Below, piece after piece: positions 15,990 to 23,876 of a DNA stretch of 48,729 bases. Numbering within the stretch: the first letter of the stretch is position 1; each line of letters begins with the position of its first letter. The translations under genes and the position numbers were made by a program. The notes under the pieces are model-generated. The model had not been told where the DNA came from and did not search any database. It saw only the letters and a program-made list of their open reading frames with translations. The DNA lies in contig VGEN01000012.1 in the NCBI GenBank assembly GCA_016869285.1, positions 1 through 48,729 of the forward strand, in the 5' to 3' direction. The DNA comes from Alphaproteobacteria bacterium (GTDB taxonomy: Bacteria > Pseudomonadota > Alphaproteobacteria > SHVZ01).

Positions 15990-17417
15990 ATGTCCGCCCT
16001 CCCGATCCCGACCACGGGCGCCGCTTCCCTGAGGGCTTGGCTTCGTCGGCACCTCCCGGGCCTTGCCGCGCTGGGGCTCAACCGGCGGCCGAAGCGCGTC
16101 CGGTTCTTCGCGCTGGCGCTGAGCGTCCTGATTGCCGTCGCCGCAGGCCATCTCATCATCGCCGAGCGGGCGGAAGAGATCGACCGCGCCGAGCATCGCA
16201 CCCGGCTTGCCGCAGTCATGCTGAAGGCGCATCTCGACTCGTGGGCCGCTGATCATCTTGACGCCGCCCTGCGCTTAGAGCGACTCGACGACTTCCGTCA
16301 CGCCTTGGAGCCGCTTTCGGTCTCCTCCTACCGCCTGGACGGAACGCCGCTCGGCGGGGCATCCGAGAACATCCTGAGCGGGCGGCACGCCGACCCGCTT
16401 CTGCGGGACCGCCTCGCCTTGTCGCCGGCCGGAAGCTTCGCTACCGGCTCCGACAACAGGCCGCGGATCGTCAGCTACGCGCGCCTGGATCGCTGGCCTG
16501 TCGCGGTCGCGGTCGAGCTCGATCTCGAGACCGCGCTTGCCGGATGGCGCGCGTCGCGCAACGGCATCCTGGTCCAAGCCCTGGTCTTCATCGCGACCGT
16601 GATCGGCACCTTCCTCATCATCGAACGGCAGATCGCGGCGCTGGCCGCCGCGCGCGTCGCCGCCGAGGCGGCCGAACGCGCCAAGTCGCATTTCCTCGCT
16701 TATATGAGCCATGAGCTGCGCACGCCGCTGAACGCTGTCATCGGCTTCGCCGAGATCATGGGTCAGGAGGTGTTCGGGCCGCTCGGCAGCCCGCGCTATC
16801 ACCAGTATGTGCGCGACATCCACCTCTCGGGCGAGCATCTTCTGACGACGATCACCAACATTCTCGACCTTGCCAACGTGTCGTCGGGGAACTGGCGCGT
16901 CGACCGTAGACCGATCGCGCCGGCCGAGGTGGTGACCGAGGTCGGGCATCTGCTTGGGCCGGAGGCACGGTCGCGCCGTGTCGCGCTGAGCACCGATCTC
17001 GCATCCTCGCTGCCGATGATCGACAGCGACCGGCGCATGCTGACCCAGATCCTGCTGAACCTCGTCGGCAGCGGCCTGCGCTCGACGCCGGAGAACGGCA
17101 CGGTGCGGCTGTCGGCGAATCCCCTGGATGCGGCTGTGGTTTTCCAGGTGGCCGATACCGGCGCCGGAATGTCGGCGGAGGAGTTCAGGCTGGCCTTGCA
17201 ACCGCTCGGCGGTGCCGAGTCGGTGCTGACCACCAAGTTCCGCGATGCCGGCCTCGCGCTGCCGCTGGCCCGCGCTTTCACCGAACTGCTCGGCGGACGC
17301 TTCCACATCGAAAGCACGCCCGGCCGCGGCACGGTTGCGACGGTGGTGTTGCCTCTGGGCAACATATCGCTATCGTCAATGGAGAGCTGGCGCGCCCGAG
17401 AGGACTCGAACCCCTAA
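15990..17417 (+). CDS. Membrane sensor histidine kinase with degenerate ATP-binding site
   Basis: A 475-residue protein. Two membrane segments (about 38-57 and 194-212) enclose a 135-residue periplasmic sensor region, followed by a short coiled coil and a HisKA domain with His241 in MSHELRTPLNAVIGFAEIM, the PleC/DivJ-like type. The ATPase domain is odd. The N box reads ILLNLVGSGLRSTP, with Ser where the Mg-binding Asn should be, and the G2 loop reads RDAGLALP instead of GTGLGLP; the G1 box DTGAGMS is intact. Kinase activity is therefore doubtful. No response regulator is adjacent. The last nine codons (ending REDSNP) are read from the antisense of the tRNA-Arg gene, because no earlier stop exists. 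Confidence 0.85.
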   Translation: MSALPIPTTGAASLRAWLRRHLPGLAALGLNRRPKRVRFFALALSVLIAVAAGHLIIAERAEEIDRAEHRTRLAAVMLKAHLDSWAADHLDAALRLERLDDFRHALEPLSVSSYRLDGTPLGGASENILSGRHADPLLRDRLALSPAGSFATGSDNRPRIVSYARLDRWPVAVAVELDLETALAGWRASRNGILVQALVFIATVIGTFLIIERQIAALAAARVAAEAAERAKSHFLAYMSHELRTPLNAVIGFAEIMGQEVFGPLGSPRYHQYVRDIHLSGEHLLTTITNILDLANVSSGNWRVDRRPIAPAEVVTEVGHLLGPEARSRRVALSTDLASSLPMIDSDRRMLTQILLNLVGSGLRSTPENGTVRLSANPLDAAVVFQVADTGAGMSAEEFRLALQPLGGAESVLTTKFRDAGLALPLARAFTELLGGRFHIESTPGRGTVATVVLPLGNISLSSMESWRAREDSNP

Positions 17418-17464
17418 CCTTCTGATCCGTAGTCAGATGCTCTATCCAATTGAGCTACGGGCGC
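17388..17464 (-). tRNA. tRNA-Arg (anticodon ACG)
   Basis: The minus strand from 17464 to 17391 folds as a tRNA. The acceptor stem GCGCCCG pairs with CGGGCGC, the D arm is GCTCAATTGGATAGAGC, and the anticodon stem TCTGA/TCAGA holds the loop CTACGGA (anticodon ACG, read as ICG). The T arm contains GGTTCGAGTCC. The discriminator is G and CCA is encoded at 17390-17388. It decodes CGU, CGC and CGA. Its 3' end overlaps the histidine-kinase stop region on the other strand by 30 bases. Confidence 0.97.
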
Positions 17465-17485
17465 GCGGCGGCGTTGAGGCCGCGG

Positions 17486-17514
17486 AACCTACAGGCGGCC
17501 CCAGGCCCTGGCAA
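17486..17514 (-). promoter_or_regulatory. Probable sigma-70 promoter of tRNA-Arg
   Basis: On the minus strand TTGCCA (17514-17509) and TAGGTT (17491-17486) are separated by exactly 17 bases. The -10 element lies 21 bases before the mature tRNA 5' end, which would leave a leader of about 14 bases to be trimmed by RNase P. The remaining 200 bases to the lipoprotein gene hold no gene that I can see. Confidence 0.5.
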
Positions 17515-17724
17515 GCTTATTGAACACTTTCCGAGCGGATTGAGCAGCATGGGGCAAATCGCGGTGACGGCTAGGAAAAAGCGACTTGTGACCCCCTGGC
17601 GCTTTCGCTAGTATCGCCGCAAAATTAAGTGGTTAGCGGTGGTCGCGCGGTGGGGGCGACGCGGTGGGTGTGGTACTTTGCCGGTCGCCTGGGGGCAAGA
17701 AGTCAGATAAAGACTGGGACCGAG

Positions 17725-18894
17725 ATGCAAACCGGCATTAGAAAACTCGTCAGCCCCGGCCTCATCGGCGCGCTTCTGCTTTCCGGGTGCTCCTTCACCT
17801 CGGATGCCCTTTGGCCGTCGCTGTCGGGTGATACGTCGCGTCAGCCGGTTCGCGTCGACATCCCGCCGAGCGCGGCGGAAATCCGTTCCCAGCAGGCGCT
17901 GACCGCGCCAGCCCCGCAGGCGATCATGACGCCGGCCGCGGCCGTTGTCGCGCAGGCCTCCGCCCAGCCCACCAACACCTTCGTCGGACAGAAGGTTGCC
18001 CAGATGCGGGGCGATCTTGGCCGGCTCCAGGGCTCGATCAACCAGCATATGGCCGACCTCCAGGCGATCCGGGCGACCACAGCCCAGAACGCCGCGGCCT
18101 ATTACGGGACGGTCGCCGCGATCCAAGCGCGCCTCCAGGTCGGCACGACGCCGGGCAACCCGATCCTGCAGCAGCAGTGGAATCAGGCGCAGGCCCAGCT
18201 CGATACGCTCAACCTCGACATCGCTAACATGAACTCGCTCTCGACGCGGGTTGCGGCCGACTCCTCGCTCGCCGCCTTCATGCTGGAAGCAGCGCGGGCT
18301 ACCTACGGCCTCGCCGGCGCAGTCGACGAGGACCACCGGGCGCTTGCGACCCTCGAGGACGACGTCAACCGCACCGTAGTCGCGCTCGACCGTATCCTGA
18401 ACGAGCTCAATGGCGACCTGCAGCGCCAGACCGCCTACCTCAACAGCGAGCGCAGCAATCTCGCCTCGCTCTCGGTCGGCATAAAGAACGGCGAGCTGCT
18501 CGGCCAGGGCCTCGGCAATCGCGCCTTCGCCTCCGCCGCGCCGCTGCCCTCCTCGCCGATCGCGGCCTCCTCCACCGCCGTCCTTACGGAGGGCCGGAGG
18601 CCGCTGGTCGTCATCCGCTTCGACCGCGCCCGCGTCGACTACCAGCAGGCGCTCTACAACGCCGTCAGCCGCGCGCTCGAGCGCCGGCCGGATGCGAGTT
18701 TCGATCTGGTCGCCGTTAGCCCGTCGCGCGGCAACGCCGCCCAGGTAACGCTGAATTCGGCGAATGCCAAGCGCAATGCTGAGTCGGTGCTGCGCTCTCT
18801 GACCGAGATGGGGTTGCCGGCGACCCGCGCGCAACTCTCCTCGACCACCTCCGGCCAGGCCCAGAACACCGAAGTCCACGTCTACGTCCGCTGA
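17725..18894 (+). CDS. Lipoprotein with central coiled coil and OmpA-like C-terminal region
   Basis: A 389-residue protein starting MQTGIRKLVSPGLIGALLLSGCS. The lipobox LLSGC places a lipidated Cys at residue 19. The 17725 start is preferred over upstream ones because it gives a clean lipoprotein signal, although no strong ribosome site is seen. The middle (about 100-290) is helical, Ala/Gln-rich and probably a coiled coil. The end (about 295-389) has the rhythm of an OmpA-like peptidoglycan-binding fold (RPLVVIRFDRARVDYQQAL, then AKRNAESVLRSLTEMGLPA). It is likely an envelope protein linking membrane to cell wall; no specific name is recognised. It converges with recR. Confidence 0.7.
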   Translation: MQTGIRKLVSPGLIGALLLSGCSFTSDALWPSLSGDTSRQPVRVDIPPSAAEIRSQQALTAPAPQAIMTPAAAVVAQASAQPTNTFVGQKVAQMRGDLGRLQGSINQHMADLQAIRATTAQNAAAYYGTVAAIQARLQVGTTPGNPILQQQWNQAQAQLDTLNLDIANMNSLSTRVAADSSLAAFMLEAARATYGLAGAVDEDHRALATLEDDVNRTVVALDRILNELNGDLQRQTAYLNSERSNLASLSVGIKNGELLGQGLGNRAFASAAPLPSSPIAASSTAVLTEGRRPLVVIRFDRARVDYQQALYNAVSRALERRPDASFDLVAVSPSRGNAAQVTLNSANAKRNAESVLRSLTEMGLPATRAQLSSTTSGQAQNTEVHVYVR

Positions 18895-18912
18895 AGGCCG
18901 GCGTAGATCGCG

Positions 18913-19509
18913 TCAGGCGGGGCGCCGCGCCTTGAGCGCGGCCGTTAGGGTTCCATCGTCCAGATAGTCGAGCTCGCCGCCCAATGGCACGCCATGGGCA
19001 AGGCGCGTCACCGCCGCGCCCGCCCCGGCAAGCTTGTCGGCGATGTAATGCGCCGTGGTCTGGCCCTCGACGGTGGCGTTGGTGGCGAGGATGACCTCGC
19101 GCACGCTGCCGGCCCTCACCCTTTCGACCAAGCGCCCGATGCCGAGATCCTCCGGGCCGATGCCGTCCAGCGCCGAGAGCGTCCCTCCGAGAACGTGATA
19201 TCGGCCGCGGAAGGCGTGGGCGCGCTCGAGCGCCCAGAGATCGGCGATGTCCTCGACGACGCAGAGCGTGCCGGCATCGCGCCTTTCATCCGTGCAGATC
19301 GAGCACGGGTCCGCGGTGTCGAGGTTGCCGCAGGCCGAGCAGGTGCGGACCTCGTTGGCCGTCGCCTCGATCGCCTCGACCAGCGGCAGCATCAGGCCTT
19401 CGCGCCGCTTCAGGAGATGCAGCGCCACACGACGCGCCGAGCGCGGGCCTAGGCCCGGCAGCTTGGCGAGCAGACGGATCAGCCGCTCGATCGCGGCGCC
19501 GGTGGCCAT
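18913..19509 (-). CDS. recR: Recombination protein RecR
   Basis: A 198-residue protein of the usual length. The helix-hairpin-helix is near residues 15-30 ([16 protein letters not shown]), the zinc finger has Cys57, Cys60, Cys69 and Cys72 ([16 protein letters not shown]), and the Toprim domain begins at [14 protein letters not shown]. RecR forms a ring clamp that, with RecO and RecF, loads RecA at single-strand gaps. It is the last gene of the conserved ffs-dnaX-ybaB-recR run, 17 bases after ybaB. Confidence 0.97.
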   Translation of the reverse strand: MATGAAIERLIRLLAKLPGLGPRSARRVALHLLKRREGLMLPLVEAIEATANEVRTCSACGNLDTADPCSICTDERRDAGTLCVVEDIADLWALERAHAFRGRYHVLGGTLSALDGIGPEDLGIGRLVERVRAGSVREVILATNATVEGQTTAHYIADKLAGAGAAVTRLAHGVPLGGELDYLDDGTLTAALKARRPA

Positions 19510-19526
19510 GATCTAGGGACCGCGCC

Positions 19527-19847
19527 TTAGAACGGCAGCTTCATCCCGGGAGGCAGATTGAGGCCTCCCATGAGCTCGGACATCGCCTTCTTGCTCGCTT
19601 CGTCCGCCTTGCCGCGCGCGTCGTTGCAGGCGGCGACGATCAGGTCCTCCAGCACCTCGACATCCGAGGGCACGACCAGCGAAGGATCGATCTTGACCTG
19701 ACGCATCTCGCCGCCGCCGGTCATCGTCACCTTGACCATACCGGCGCCGGATTGCCCGGTCACCTCCTGCTGAGCGATCTTGGCCTGCAGCTCCTGCGCC
19801 TTCTGCTGCATCTGTGCGGCCTGCTTCATCATCTTGCCGATATTCAT
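19527..19847 (-). CDS. ybaB: YbaB/EbfC family nucleoid-associated protein
   Basis: A 106-residue protein starting MNIGKMMKQAAQMQQKAQEL, the standard family N-terminus, with MVKVTMTGGGEMRQVKIDPSL (split) and ending in LNLPPGMKLPF. It binds DNA as a dimer, and its gene lies between dnaX and recR in many bacteria, as here. The ATG at 19847 overlaps the dnaX stop by four bases (ATGA), so translation is coupled. Confidence 0.95.
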   Translation of the reverse strand: MNIGKMMKQAAQMQQKAQELQAKIAQQEVTGQSGAGMVKVTMTGGGEMRQVKIDPSLVVPSDVEVLEDLIVAACNDARGKADEASKKAMSELMGGLNLPPGMKLPF

Positions 19848-21562
19848 GGCTCCAGATCTCCTTCTTCCGGCGGCAGCTCCTCGGCCGTCGCCGGCGCCGC
19901 ATTCTCGAGATCGCGGACATCGACGATCTCCGCCCCTGGGAAGACGCTCATCACCGCCTGCACCAGAGGGAGCGCGCGGGCGCGCTCGAAACGATCCTGC
20001 TCTGCCGCCTCCCGCTTCTCGGTCAGCGTCATCTCGCCGGCGGATGCGGAGAGACTGACGATCCAGCGCTGGCCGGTCCACTGCGACAGCAGCGAGCCGA
20101 CGCGGTTGGCGAGGTCGGGCTGGGCGCCGGGGTCGAGCCGCATCTCAAGGCGGCCAGGCTCGAGCTTCACCACATGCGCATAGGTCTCAAGCTGGGCCTG
20201 AATCAGCGCCTCGCGGCGTTCGGCGAAAAGGGCCACGATCGCCTCGAAGCTCGTCGGCATCTGCGCCGCTGGCGGCGCCGCGGGTACGGCGACCGCAACG
20301 GCCGGTCCTCCAGCGACGGCGCGCGCGCCGCCCCCGCCAGCCGGGCGAGAAGGCGGCGATGAGGCAGCCGAAGACGGCACTGGCGCGGATTGCAGGCGAC
20401 GGACGAGCTCGCCCGGCGTCGGCATATCCGCGACATGGGCCAGCCGGATCAGCACCATCTCGAGCGCCGGCAGCGAGGACTCCGCCTGCTGCACCTCGGC
20501 GAGCCCTTTCAGCAGCATCTGCCAGGCGCGGGTCAGCGACGGTACCTGCAGCTTTTCGGCGAGCTCCTTGCCGCGCGTCGCCTCGACCTCGGAGAGGCCG
20601 AGATCGGATGCGGCTTCAGGCGCAAGCTTAATGCGGCTGACGGCGTGGGTGAGCTCCAGCAGATCCTGGACGAGCTGCGTCGGATCGGCGCCGCCGCGGT
20701 ACATCTTGCCGACGATGTCGAGCGCGTCGGCGACGCGGCCTTCCATCGCCGCCTGGAACAGGTCGATGAGCTGGCTGCGATCGGCGAGGCCCAGCATTTC
20801 GGCGACGCCGGCTTCCGCGATCCTCGCCGAGCCGCCGAGCGCGATCGCGCGGTCGAGCAGCGACAGCGCGTCTCGCGCCGAGCCTTCGGCACCGCGCGCG
20901 ATCAGTCGGAGCGCCCCGTCCTCGGCCTCGATGCCCTCCTTTGCGGCAATGCCGCCGAGATAGTCCGACAGCTCGGTCAGCGAGATGCGCTTGAGGTCGA
21001 AGCGCTGGCAACGTGACAGCACCGTCACCGGCACCTTGCGGATCTCGGTCGTGGCGAAGATGAACTTCACATCCGGCGGCGGCTCCTCGAGCGTCTTCAG
21101 CAGCGCGTTGAACGCCGCGGTCGACAGCATGTGAACCTCGTCGAGGATGTAGACCTTGTAGCGGGCGGAGACCGGCTTGTAGCGCACACCGTCGAGCAGC
21201 TCGCGGATATCGTTGACGCCGGTGCGGCTGGCCGCATCCATCTCGAGCACATCGACATGTCGGTCCTCGGCGATGGCAACGCAATGAGTGCAGACGCCAC
21301 AGGGCGAGATGGTCGGGCCGCCTGTGCCGTCGGGGCCGATGCAGTTGAGCGCACGGGCGATGATGCGCGCCGTCGTGGTCTTGCCGACGCCGCGCACGCC
21401 GGTCAGCACGAAGGCATGCGCGATGCGCCCGGAGGCGAAGGCGTTCGACAGCGTGCGCACCAGCGCCTCCTGCCCGATCATCTCGGCGAAGGTGGCGGGC
21501 CGATACTTGCGTGCGAGGACGCGGTAGGGCTGAGCAGAGGTCGGCGGCGTCGCGTCGGACAT
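19844..21562 (-). CDS. dnaX: DNA polymerase III subunit tau/gamma
   Basis: A 572-residue clamp-loader ATPase. The Walker A motif GVRGVGKTTTAR is at 55-66. A zinc module is formed by cysteines at about 74, 88, 91 and 94. Walker B VYILDEVHML is at 137-146, and the sensor/arginine-finger SRC motif at 183-185. Domain III ends near 370. A Pro/Ala-rich linker (about 385-425) and a tau-type C-terminal domain follow. No A-rich slippery sequence was noticed, so a shorter gamma form by frameshifting is not predicted. It is transcribed behind the SRP RNA gene and overlaps ybaB by four bases. Confidence 0.97.
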   Translation of the reverse strand: MSDATPPTSAQPYRVLARKYRPATFAEMIGQEALVRTLSNAFASGRIAHAFVLTGVRGVGKTTTARIIARALNCIGPDGTGGPTISPCGVCTHCVAIAEDRHVDVLEMDAASRTGVNDIRELLDGVRYKPVSARYKVYILDEVHMLSTAAFNALLKTLEEPPPDVKFIFATTEIRKVPVTVLSRCQRFDLKRISLTELSDYLGGIAAKEGIEAEDGALRLIARGAEGSARDALSLLDRAIALGGSARIAEAGVAEMLGLADRSQLIDLFQAAMEGRVADALDIVGKMYRGGADPTQLVQDLLELTHAVSRIKLAPEAASDLGLSEVEATRGKELAEKLQVPSLTRAWQMLLKGLAEVQQAESSLPALEMVLIRLAHVADMPTPGELVRRLQSAPVPSSAASSPPSRPAGGGGARAVAGGPAVAVAVPAAPPAAQMPTSFEAIVALFAERREALIQAQLETYAHVVKLEPGRLEMRLDPGAQPDLANRVGSLLSQWTGQRWIVSLSASAGEMTLTEKREAAEQDRFERARALPLVQAVMSVFPGAEIVDVRDLENAAPATAEELPPEEGDLEP

Positions 21563-21602
21563 GCTTCCGGCCGGGGTTCCTCAGCCTTTGCTGGAGATCG
21601 GG

Positions 21603-21700
21603 TGAGAGGCTGGACGGCGACCCGGGCCGAAACTCGTTACGGCTGCTTCCTTCCGGACCTGACCGGGTTGGCGAGGAGCCCGTCCACCACCAACCTCTCA
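21603..21700 (-). ncRNA. ffs: Small signal recognition particle RNA (4.5S type)
   Basis: The minus strand carries the conserved apical domain GGTCAGGTCCGGAAGGAAG followed by CAGCC, which binds Ffh. The flanks pair along most of their length: TGAGAGG at the 5' side with CCTCTCA at the 3' side, and GGACGGGC with GCCGTCC. The total is about 98 bases. It lies 40 bases upstream of dnaX, its usual position in many bacteria. The ends are estimated from the outer stem. Confidence 0.93.
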
Positions 21701-21707
21701 GCGTCTT

Positions 21708-21736
21708 TATATCAGTCCGGGCCGGGGTCGGGGCAA
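21708..21736 (-). promoter_or_regulatory. Probable promoter of the SRP RNA gene
   Basis: On the minus strand TTGCCC (21736-21731) and GATATA (21713-21708) are 17 bases apart. The -10 ends seven bases before the predicted 5' end of the SRP RNA, so the start point fits. Shifting by two bases gives TATAAA as an alternative -10. Confidence 0.5.
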
Positions 21737-21786
21737 GGGGGCGGAAGCCGCTGGCATCCTTGGATTCGTGGAGTTATGCACAGGAC

Positions 21787-22230
21787 ATGAACCCTTCCGC
21801 GACCCTCCGCCCGGCGCGCGACCGCGATCTCGCCTTCTGCCGGCGCCTCTACTACGAGGCGATGCGGCCGACGATCGAGCGCATCCGGGCTTGGCGCGAG
21901 GACCGCGAGGACGCCGAGTTCGCGCGTCAATGGTCGGCGGCCGAGGTGTCGATCGTCGTCGGCGAAGCCGGCGACATCGGCTGGATGCAGATCGCGCGCC
22001 ATGACCGAGACATTTTCCTCAATCAGATCTATCTGGACGCGTCATCGCGAAACCGCGGCATCGGGACGCGCCTCGTTCAGAGCCTGCTGCATGATGCTGA
22101 CCGGCAAGGCCTCGCGGTCGTGCTCAATGTCGTGAAGGACAACCCCGCGCTTCGTCTCTATGAGCGACTGGGGTTCCGGCGGATCGGAGAGGAGTTGCAT
22201 AAGTTCAACCTGCGCCGCGATCCGGACTAG
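21787..22230 (+). CDS. GNAT-family N-acetyltransferase
   Basis: A 147-residue protein with the GNAT fold. Motif A, the acetyl-CoA pyrophosphate loop, reads LDASSRNRGIGTRLVQSL (residues about 81-98, with R-N-R-G-I-G), and the C-terminal motif B is NPALRLYERLGFRRIGEE. The start ATG at 21787 gives the complete domain; the open frame extends upstream across the SRP RNA promoter region and is not credible there. It acetylates an amine on a small molecule or protein; the substrate is unknown. It is unrelated in orientation to dnaX and ends 27 bases before the convergent marR stop. Confidence 0.88.
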   Translation: MNPSATLRPARDRDLAFCRRLYYEAMRPTIERIRAWREDREDAEFARQWSAAEVSIVVGEAGDIGWMQIARHDRDIFLNQIYLDASSRNRGIGTRLVQSLLHDADRQGLAVVLNVVKDNPALRLYERLGFRRIGEELHKFNLRRDPD

Positions 22231-22257
22231 CCGCTGCGCTCGACGAGCCCACACTTC

Positions 22258-22773
22258 TCAGTCCGGCACGCCGGCACCTCCATCGGCCGCCGGCGCAAGC
22301 GCGGATGCCTGGCCCTGCAGCTTCGCCAGCATCCGGTCGAGGACCTTGCGCTCCTTCGGATCGAGCGCTTCCAAAAGCCGCGTCTCCCGCTCGAGCGCGA
22401 GCGGCACGATCTCTCGGTAGATCCGGCGGCCGGCAGTCGTCAGCATCAGCACCTGGCGGCGGCGGTCGGCCGTATCTGACCTCGCCTCCACCCGGCGGGA
22501 GCCGACCAGGCGGGCGACGGCGCGGCTGACGCGGACCTTGTCCATGGCCGTCAGGCCGATGATGTCGCTGGCGGTCAGCCGGCGATGGCGGCCGAGCTGC
22601 GCCATCACCCGCCATTCCGGGATCGTCAGGTCGAAGCGCTGAGCGTAGATCCGCGCGATCGCGCGGCTGACGGTGTTCGACAGGACCGACAGCCGATAGG
22701 GAACGAAGCGCTCCAGGATGAGGCTACCGGGCTTCTCCGGTGCTTCTCCGAGAGGGCTTGGATTTAGTTTCAT
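22258..22773 (-). CDS. MarR-family transcriptional regulator, probable repressor of the homogentisate operon
   Basis: A 171-residue winged-helix regulator. Residues 20-50 form the dimer helices. The recognition region is [24 protein letters not shown] (split, about 67-90), and the wing contains [18 protein letters not shown]. MarR proteins in this position usually release DNA on binding an aromatic acid, here probably homogentisate or 4-hydroxyphenylpyruvate (inference). The ATG at 22773 lies inside the 20-base palindrome shared with the divergent hpd promoter. No ribosome site is close: a GGAG sits about 15 bases upstream. Confidence 0.9.
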   Translation of the reverse strand: MKLNPSPLGEAPEKPGSLILERFVPYRLSVLSNTVSRAIARIYAQRFDLTIPEWRVMAQLGRHRRLTASDIIGLTAMDKVRVSRAVARLVGSRRVEARSDTADRRRQVLMLTTAGRRIYREIVPLALERETRLLEALDPKERKVLDRMLAKLQGQASALAPAADGGAGVPD

Positions 22774-22786
22774 CTGAAACTAATAT
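22758..22786 (+). promoter_or_regulatory. Promoter of the homogentisate operon
   Basis: TTGGAT (22758-22763) and TAATAT (22781-22786) are separated by exactly 17 bases, a near-consensus sigma-70 promoter in very GC-rich DNA. The spacer is filled by the palindrome described separately. Transcription would start near 22793, leaving a leader of about 28 bases with AAGGA before the hpd ATG. Confidence 0.65.
22764..22783. promoter_or_regulatory. 20-base palindromic operator between marR and hpd
   Basis: TTAGTTTCA (22764-22772) and TGAAACTAA (22775-22783) are perfect 9-base inverted arms around TC. The size and symmetry fit a MarR dimer site. It overlaps the hpd -10 by three bases and fills the hpd promoter spacer. 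On the other strand it covers the marR ATG and part of the marR -10. Binding would block both directions, giving repression of hpd and autoregulation. Confidence 0.7.
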
Positions 22787-22810
22787 CTCCGCCAACCGAC
22801 CCCTCGTCAA
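22782..22810 (-). promoter_or_regulatory. Probable promoter of the marR gene (leaderless)
   Basis: On the minus strand TTGACG (22810-22805) and GATATT (22787-22782) are 17 bases apart. The -10 ends eight bases before the marR ATG at 22773, so the message would begin at or within one or two bases of the start codon. This explains why no ribosome site is seen. Confidence 0.5.
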
Positions 22811-22820
22811 GGAACGCCTG

Positions 22821-23876
22821 ATGACCCAGAACCCGATGGGCACCGACGGCTTCGAGTTCGTCGAGTACACCGCTCAGGACACAAAGGCCCTGGGCCGGCT
22901 GTTCGTCTCCATGGGCTTCACCGCCGTCGCCCGACACCGCTCCAAGGACGTGACCCTCTATCGCCAGGGCGACTGCAATTTCATCGTCAATGCCGAGCCC
23001 GACAGCTTCGCGCAGTCCTTCGCGCGCGTGCACGGGCCTTCGGTCTGCGCCATCGCCTTCCGCGTCAAGGATGCGGCCCAGGCCTACACGCGCGCTCTTT
23101 CGCTCGGCGCCAAGCCGGTCGAAGGCCGGGTCGGGCCGATGGAGCTCAACATCCCGGCGATCCGCGGCATCGGCGGCAGCGTGATCTATCTGGTCGACCG
23201 CTACGGCGACCACTCGATCTACGATGTCGACTTCAAGCCTATCCCAGGCGCCGACCACGCAGCCAAAGGCGTCGGTCTGAAGTATGTCGACCACCTGACC
23301 CACAATGTCCACCGCGGTCGCATGGAGGAATGGGCGAAGTTCTACGAGCGGCTCTTCAATTTCCGCGAGATCCGCTACTTCGACATCGAGGGCAAGCTGA
23401 CCGGCCTTAAGAGCAAGGCGATGACCAGCCCTTGCGGCAAGATCCGCATTCCGATCAACGAATCCTCCGACGACAAATCCCAGATCGAGGAATACCTCAA
23501 TGCCTATAACGGCGAAGGCATCCAGCACATCGCTCTCGCCTGCGACGACATCTACCAGGGCGTTGAAAACCTCAAGCAGCGCGGTGTCGAGTTCCTCTCC
23601 GACGTGCCCGACACCTACTACGAGATGCTGGCGACACGCCTTCCTGGCCATGGCGAGGATATCGAGCGGCTGAAGCGCAACAAGATCCTGATCGACGGCG
23701 CGCCGACCGAGAATGGCGGCATCCTGCTGCAGATCTTCACCAAGACCGTGATCGGGCCGATCTTCTTCGAGCTGATCCAGCGGAAGGGCGACGAGGGTTT
23801 CGGCGAGGGCAATTTCCGCGCACTCTTCGAGTCGATGGAGCAGGACCAGATCAAGCGGGGAGTGCTGACCGCATGA
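22821..23876 (+). CDS. hpd: 4-hydroxyphenylpyruvate dioxygenase
   Basis: A 351-residue non-haem Fe(II) dioxygenase converting 4-hydroxyphenylpyruvate to homogentisate. The two VOC domains are at residues 8-140 and 150-335. The iron ligands are His158 (YVDHLTHNV), His236 (GIQHIAL) and Glu317 ([14 protein letters not shown]). The C-terminal gate helix [13 protein letters not shown] is present. The start at 22821 has AAGGA about seven bases upstream. It is the first gene of the operon hpd-hmgA-fahA-maiA and overlaps hmgA by four bases (ATGA). Confidence 0.97.
   Translation: MTQNPMGTDGFEFVEYTAQDTKALGRLFVSMGFTAVARHRSKDVTLYRQGDCNFIVNAEPDSFAQSFARVHGPSVCAIAFRVKDAAQAYTRALSLGAKPVEGRVGPMELNIPAIRGIGGSVIYLVDRYGDHSIYDVDFKPIPGADHAAKGVGLKYVDHLTHNVHRGRMEEWAKFYERLFNFREIRYFDIEGKLTGLKSKAMTSPCGKIRIPINESSDDKSQIEEYLNAYNGEGIQHIALACDDIYQGVENLKQRGVEFLSDVPDTYYEMLATRLPGHGEDIERLKRNKILIDGAPTENGGILLQIFTKTVIGPIFFELIQRKGDEGFGEGNFRALFESMEQDQIKRGVLTA

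Noticed and set aside
17465..17724. A gene or regulatory RNA in the 260 bases between tRNA-Arg and the lipoprotein gene
   Set aside because: Apart from the tRNA promoter, I see no convincing frame with a ribosome site and no recognisable RNA fold.
19844..21562. Programmed frameshift producing a gamma form of DnaX
   Set aside because: No A-run or other recognised slippery heptamer with a following stem was noticed in the frame, so only full-length tau is claimed.
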